From Symbiodinium natans (taxonomy: Eukaryota; Sar; Dinophyceae; Suessiales; Symbiodiniaceae), in NCBI GenBank assembly GCA_905221605.1, contig CAJNDS010002446.1, positions 1,051,129-1,115,128 of the forward strand: a stretch of 64,000 nucleotides of DNA. The letters run 5' to 3'. The position numbers and the translations under genes are program-made. Below, piece after piece: positions 59,990 through 64,000 of the stretch (positions are counted from its first letter, which is position 1; each line of letters opens with the position of its first letter). The notes beneath the pieces were generated by a model that was given only the letters and a program-made list of their open reading frames with translations, did no database searches and was not told the DNA's origin.

Positions 59990-60105
59990 CCCTAAGCCCT
60001 AAGCCCTAAGCCCTAAACCCTAGACCCTAAACCCTAAACCCTAAACCCTAAACCCTAAACCCTAAACCCTGAACCTTGAACCCTGAACCCTAAACCCTAA
60101 ACCAT
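59990..60105 (-). repeat. CCCTAAG / CCCTAAA array
   Basis: Regular. Confidence 0.95.
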
Positions 60106-60145
60106 GTTCTGCTTTTTTTTGTTTCTGGGGTTGAGGAGGACTCTT

Positions 60146-60249
60146 TGGGATGGTGTTCCCTTATGCTAAGAGTCCTTAAATAGGGATTATAGTAGGGGGT
60201 ACTATAACAGTCCCTAGGAAGTAGCTGTTAGTACAAGGGGGAACATCCA
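60146..60249. repeat. palindromic element, family D
   Basis: TTGGGATGGTGTTCCCTT...AAGGGGGAACATCCAA; interior AGGGATTATAGTA against TACTATAACAGTCCCT. GGACTCT flanks both sides (60138-60144, 60252-60258), a likely duplication. Excision would leave EEDSHLRASLGG open. Confidence 0.7.
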
Positions 60250-60285
60250 ACGGACTCTCATTTAAGAGCATCTTTGGGGGGTTGA

Positions 60286-60529
60286 AACCCTAAACCCTAA
60301 ACCCTAAACCCTAAACCCTAAACCCTAAACCCTAAACCCTAAACCCTAAACCCTAAACCCTAAACCCTAAACCCAAAACCCTAAACCCAAACCCCTAAAC
60401 CCTAAACCCTAAACCCTAAACCCTAAACCCTAAACCCTAAACCCTAAACCCTAAACCCTAAACCCTAAACCCTAAACCCTAAACCCTAAACCCTAAACCC
60501 TAAACCCTAAACCCTAAACCCTAAACCCC
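60286..60529 (-). repeat. long CCCTAAA array
   Basis: Almost perfect; its last unit becomes CCCCAG, the acceptor of the next exon. Confidence 0.97.
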
Positions 60530-60531
60530 AG

Positions 60532-60668
60532 CCGAGGACGCTGCGCAAGATGCAGCTCCCGGGCAGCCTCAGCCCCCCGCGGACGCAGGTTCGGCGCCGC
60601 TGGGCGGCTGGGAGCCGGAGCAGGAGGACAGCCGCTCCCTGGAAGCTGGGCAGGCCCTTGAAAACCAT
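60532..60668 (+). CDS. acidic repeat protein gene, upstream exon
   Basis: Acceptor formed by the array end (CCCTAAACCCCAG). Reads EDAAQDAAPGQPQPPADAGS then WEPEQEDSRSLEAGQALEN; ends CAT|GTTTCT in phase 0. Same acidic, Ala/Pro-rich composition as the next exon. Confidence 0.65.
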
Positions 60669-60849
60669 GTTTCTGCTTTCCCTTGTTGGGTTTAGGGTTT
60701 AGGGTTTAGGGTTTAGGGTTTAGGGTTTAGGGTTTAGGGTTAAGGGTTTAGGGTTTAGGGTTTAGGGTTAAGGGTTTAGGGTTTAGGGTTTAGGGTTTAG
60801 GAGGATCACCTTCAGGATGTTTTAAAGAGGGTTTTAAGGGCCAGTCTAG
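60669..60849 (+). repeat. likely intron of TTTAGGG units
   Basis: GTTTCTGCTTTCCC, about 15 TTTAGGG units, then GGGCCAGTCTAG. Phase 0 on both sides. Confidence 0.65.
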
Positions 60850-62115
60850 GAAGATGTGGAGCAAGATTTGGATGATTTGGCCGAAGATGATGGAGGTGCC
60901 AAAGAAAGGCCAGATGGAGGTGCCGAAGTGCTAGTGCACGAGCCCTCGCAGATAGCAGTTCCTGCACCGGATATGCCAGACGAAGTGCACCAGGAAGCTG
61001 CCACAGGAGCAGAGAGTGCGGCTCCTGCCTTAGGTAAAGCTGCACTGTCCGAGGCGGAACGACCGGAAGGCGCGGCCGTGTCCAGCAAGATGGCGGATGT
61101 GGACCGTGCTTCCGACCGCAGGCTTAGGGCAGAGGACGGTGCAGATGCGAAGAAGGAAGCTGGTGAATCAGCAGATAGAGTTGAGGCCGAGGCTCCGATC
61201 GGGGTCCTGCACGACGTACAAGAGCACGAGCAGCAGCAGGTGCGCGCAAGTGGCGAGGGGACGGCAGCGGAAGTGGCAGCGGGAGGAGGTGACAACCGCA
61301 CGCTGCCTGAAGAGGACAAGCTAGGCGATGAGGGCACATCCGTGAAGATCGCGGATGCAGACAGCGCTCCCGACCCGAGAATGAGAGGAGAGCTGCAACG
61401 CGGTGGGGATGGCGTATCTTCTCAAGAAGACGAGGCCACAGGAGGAGACGCCGTTGATGTGGAGGCTCCTGCAGTCACGGGGGACGCGGCCGTGTCCAGC
61501 AAGATGGTGGATGTGGAACGTGCTTCCGACCCCAGGCTTGGCGCAGAGGACGGTGCAGATGCGAAGAAGGAAGATGGTGAATCAGCAGATAGAGTTGAGG
61601 CCGAGGCTCCGATCGGGGTCCTGCACGACGTACAAGAGCACGAGCAGCAGCAGCAGCAGCAGCAGGTGCGCGCAAGTGGCGAGGGAACGGCAGCGGAAGT
61701 GGCAGCGGGAGCTGGCAGCACGATGCCTGTCCGTGACAACCGCACGCTGCCTGAAGAGGACAGGCCAGACGATCAGGGCGTCTCCATGAACATCGCAGAT
61801 GCAGACAGCGCTCCCGACCCGAGACCCAGAAGAGAGCTGCAACGCGGTGAGGGTGGCGTGTCTTTGCAAGAAGACGAGGCCACAGGAGGAGACGCCGTTG
61901 ATGTGGAGGCTCCTGCAGTCATGCACGGCTCCGAGCTGCCGAAAGGGCAGTCGAGCGGCAGCAAAGAGGAGGGAGGAGCAGACAAGGAGTTGCCCGAGCC
62001 GGAGCGACCGGGGGACCCAACCACTCCCGAGCCCAGGCCCGGCGCAGAGGACAGTGCAGGTGGAGTTGACGTTGAGGCTCCGGCCACTGCCTTGGATACA
62101 GCGCAGGGAGACTTG
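60850..62115 (+). CDS. acidic, internally duplicated protein, large exon
   Basis: 422 codons open from the TCTAG acceptor: EDVEQDLDDLAEDDGGAKE and so on, rich in Glu, Asp, Ala and Gly and probably disordered. A block of 138 codons (from AVSSKMADVDRASD, 61072) recurs from 61486 as a longer copy with a Gln expansion (QQQ to seven Q) and six extra codons; all indels are multiples of three, which supports selection on protein. A half-module (DVEAPA) recurs a third time. It probably ends at TTG|GTCATT; the later Tyr-Ile run is a TA repeat, not protein. Function unknown. Confidence 0.7.
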
Positions 62116-62160
62116 GTCATTGCTGGGTATCATTTCAGATTTTTACTTAAACCCAATAAG

Positions 62161-62162
<2 letters not shown>

Positions 62163-62197
<35 letters not shown>

Positions 62198-62260
62198 AAA
62201 TATGTATATGCATATACATATAAATATATATATATATATATTTATATTTATTTATTAAAG
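62163..62260. repeat. TA-rich microsatellite
   Basis: (TA)n with ATATACATAT and TATTTAT; inside the presumed next intron. Confidence 0.95.
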
Positions 62261-62289
62261 TTCTTAATACGATCCCAACCATGAACTAG

Positions 62290-62408
62290 GAGAGGAGGGC
62301 CCTTCTGATGCAGTCGTCGGGGCTGCCACGGAACACGGGGATGCCGAGCCACGGCAGGAGCAGGGTCATGTCAAGAATGTCCCCGAGACTGCCGGAGACT
62401 TGGCTTGA
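62290..62408 (+). CDS. acidic protein gene, later exon
   Basis: ACTAG acceptor. Reads EGPSDAVVGAATEHGDAEPR then QEQGHVKNVPETAGDLA and TGA. Another frame is also open; composition favours this one. Confidence 0.5.
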
Positions 62409-62429
62409 GCAACCGGGTTTTAATACAGG

Positions 62430-62555
62430 GGTTTGTTTAGGGTTTAGGGTTTAGGGTTTAGGGTTTAGGGTTTAGGGTTTAGGGTTTAGGGTTTAGGGTT
62501 TAGGGTTTAGGGTTTAGGGTTTAGGGTTTAGGGTTTAGGGTTTAGGGTTTAGTGC
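62430..62555 (+). repeat. TTTAGGG array
   Basis: Perfect units, between two exons of the acidic gene. Confidence 0.97.
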
Positions 62556-62592
62556 TTAGGGCCTTAGGGTGTAGGATTGCCAAGAACATCAG

Positions 62593-62660
62593 GAGCCGTC
62601 GATGCCCACATGGGACAAGAGGAGCCCAGCCCAGCCACAGCTGCAGCTGAGGTGGTCTAA
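62593..62660 (+). CDS. acidic protein gene, candidate last exon
   Basis: ACATCAG acceptor. Reads AVDAHMGQEEPSPATAAAEV then V and TAA, which is part of the following CCCTAAA array. Confidence 0.45.
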
Positions 62661-62859
62661 ACCCTAAATCCTAAACCCTAAGCCCTAAGCCCTAAGCCCT
62701 AAACCCCAAACCCCTAAACCCTAAGCTGCCTAAACTCCTAAGCCTTGAATCCCCTAACCCAGCCTCGGCCTGCAACCCTAAATCCTTCTCGGGCTTAGGA
62801 TCGTTTGCAGGGTTGTAGATTTGGGGACCCCTGATTTTCTGAACAGGGCTAAGAGGTTG

Positions 62860-63260
62860 GGTGTTCAGGGTCTAGGGTTTCGGGCTTAGGGGATAGGGTT
62901 TAGGTGTTTAGAGGTTAGGAGTTTAGGGTTTAGGGGTTTGGGCTGTAGGCTGTCCGGTGCTGGGTTCAGACGTTTAGGGGTTTAGGGTTTGGGGTTCAGG
63001 GAAGGGGTTTAGGGTTTAGGGTTTAGGGTTTAGGGTTTAGGGTTTAGGGTTTAGGGTTTAGGGTTTAGGGTTTAGGGTTGAGGGTTGAGGGTTTAGGGTT
63101 TAGGGTTTAGGGTTTAGGTCTAGGGTTTGGATTTAGGGGTTCAGGCCGTAGCCTGTAGGGTGCCCTGCCTAAACACAGAAAAGTGCGTAGCCTATTTCCA
63201 CCCACCTGGTTTAGGGTTTAGGGTTTAGGGTTGAGGGTTCAGGGTTTAGGGTTTAGGGTT
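62860..63260 (+). repeat. TTTAGGG arrays
   Basis: Degenerate at first, regular at 63005-63120 and 63210-63262. Confidence 0.9.
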
Positions 63261-63263
63261 TAG

Positions 63264-63307
63264 GGGTCCTCAAAGGCGACTTCCTTCAGGTCCTGAAGGC
63301 GCTTTAG
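63264..63307 (+). CDS. candidate short coding segment
   Basis: VLKGDFLQVLKAL then TAG. Confidence 0.3.
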
Positions 63308-63387
63308 GGTACTGCAGCTAACATATGCCAGCCGCTGATTGAGTTGGGAGTTTAAGACTCTTATGACGTATAGAAAGTTATAGGGTC

Positions 63388-63505
63388 AGGGTTTAGGGTT
63401 TAGGGTTTAGGGTTTAGGGTTTAGGGTTTAGGGTTTAGGGTTTAGGGTTTAGGGTTTAGGGTTTAGGGTTTAGGGTTTAGGGTTTAGGGTTTAGGGTTTA
63501 GGGAG
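63388..63505 (+). repeat. TTTAGGG array
   Basis: Perfect units. Confidence 0.97.
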
Positions 63506-63519
63506 ATTCGCTTTGCTAG

Positions 63520-63591
63520 GGGCGTGCGACGAAGAACTTCTTGAAAGCAAGCACTCGCGCAAGCCCTCCCAAGAGGTTGTTGCTTGATTGA
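63520..63591 (+). CDS. candidate terminal exon
   Basis: CTTTGCTAG acceptor. Reads GRATKNFLKASTRASPPKRL then LLD and TGA. Basic. Confidence 0.45.
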   Translation, partial: GRATKNFLKASTRASPPKRLLLD

Positions 63592-63699
63592 CCTAAATCC
63601 CAAAGCCCTTAGCCCTTGTATACCCACCCTAAACCCTAAACCCTAAATTTCAGGCCTAGCGGCACGGGCCGGCCCCCGCCCCCCCAAAGCACGAAACCT

Positions 63700-64000
63700 T
63701 GAACCTTGGCACTGTCTTCTCTTTCCCTTTTCTTTGTCCTTTGTCTTTGTCTCTCTCCTCTCGCTCTCTCGCGTGGTTTTTTTTTGATGTCTTTGTTCCT
63801 TCCTCTCTCTACTTGCCAGTGTTTCTTTTTCTCTGTCTTTCTCTTTCTCCTCTTACTTCTCCTGCGCTTGCTTATTTCCTCTTTCTGTTTATCTTTTTGT
63901 TTTTCTTTCTTGTTATTCTCCTCCGCGTCCTTGTTTTCATTTCTCTTTCTCTTGACATTTTTTGTTTCTCTTTCTCTTTTTTCTCTGTCTTTTTATCTTT
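63700..64000. repeat. C/T-rich tract
   Basis: Over 85% pyrimidine on +, with CTTTCTC and TCTTTGTC motifs, continuing past the window end. No gene seen. Confidence 0.9.

Noticed and set aside
61403-62284. Alternative long frames in the acidic gene
   Set aside because: They share the repeat structure but the in-frame indels and composition favour the frame starting at 60850.

Overview
The window reads as nuclear DNA of an alga with the plant-type telomere repeat TTTAGGG, most likely a dinoflagellate (about 0.65). Four things point that way: TTTAGGG arrays, GC-rich third codon positions, introns starting GT or GC inside a one-strand gene field, and an exon that I recall as a very common dinoflagellate protein domain (LFESW...STIY...CWM...). 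Short matches to the dinoflagellate spliced leader are weak extra support. There is no bacterial gene organisation, rRNA or tRNA gene that I can see.

Layout. Several dozen arrays of TTTAGGG/CCCTAAA and variants (TTTTAGGG, CCCCAAA, CCCTAAG, CCCGAAA, GGGAGTTTA, GGGTATA), in both orientations, are spread through the window. Between them lie islands of about 40-300 bases. Many islands contain an open, GC3-rich segment, nearly always on the + strand, bounded by AG and GT/GC. At several sites, removing the sequence between islands joins two segments into one longer open frame: 987-1081/1530-1613, 2163-2214/2290-2399, 8062-8097/8201-8314, 8421-8522/8623-8673, 25361-25416/25520-25616, 26400-26643/26774-26870, 54334-54392/54495-54552, 55762-55866/56047-56174, 59210-59306/59377-59448/59866-59988 and 60532-60668/60850-62115. 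My reading is a field of + strand genes whose introns are made either of telomere-like repeats or of small repeated, often palindromic elements (introner-like). Short open frames also arise by chance in GC-rich DNA, so single exons are given modest confidence; the paired junctions carry the argument.

Region 33,037-41,407 is a complete Ty1/copia LTR retrotransposon on the - strand, inserted into a CCCTAAA array with target duplication CTAAA. Its two 312-base LTRs look identical, yet gag-pol is broken by a nonsense codon, a 677-base tandem duplication and two frame changes.

Other landmarks are a trinucleotide microsatellite (18.2-18.7 kb), an 11-base minisatellite (15.3-15.6 kb), a three-block inverted 21-base repeat that could form cruciforms (46.2-46.7 kb), a seven-copy 50-base tandem repeat inside a likely intron (59.5-59.9 kb), and a multi-exon acidic, internally duplicated protein gene (60.5-62.7 kb). 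The last 300 bases are a C/T-rich tract. Almost all long translations in the telomere-like and microsatellite DNA are artefacts of the repeats.
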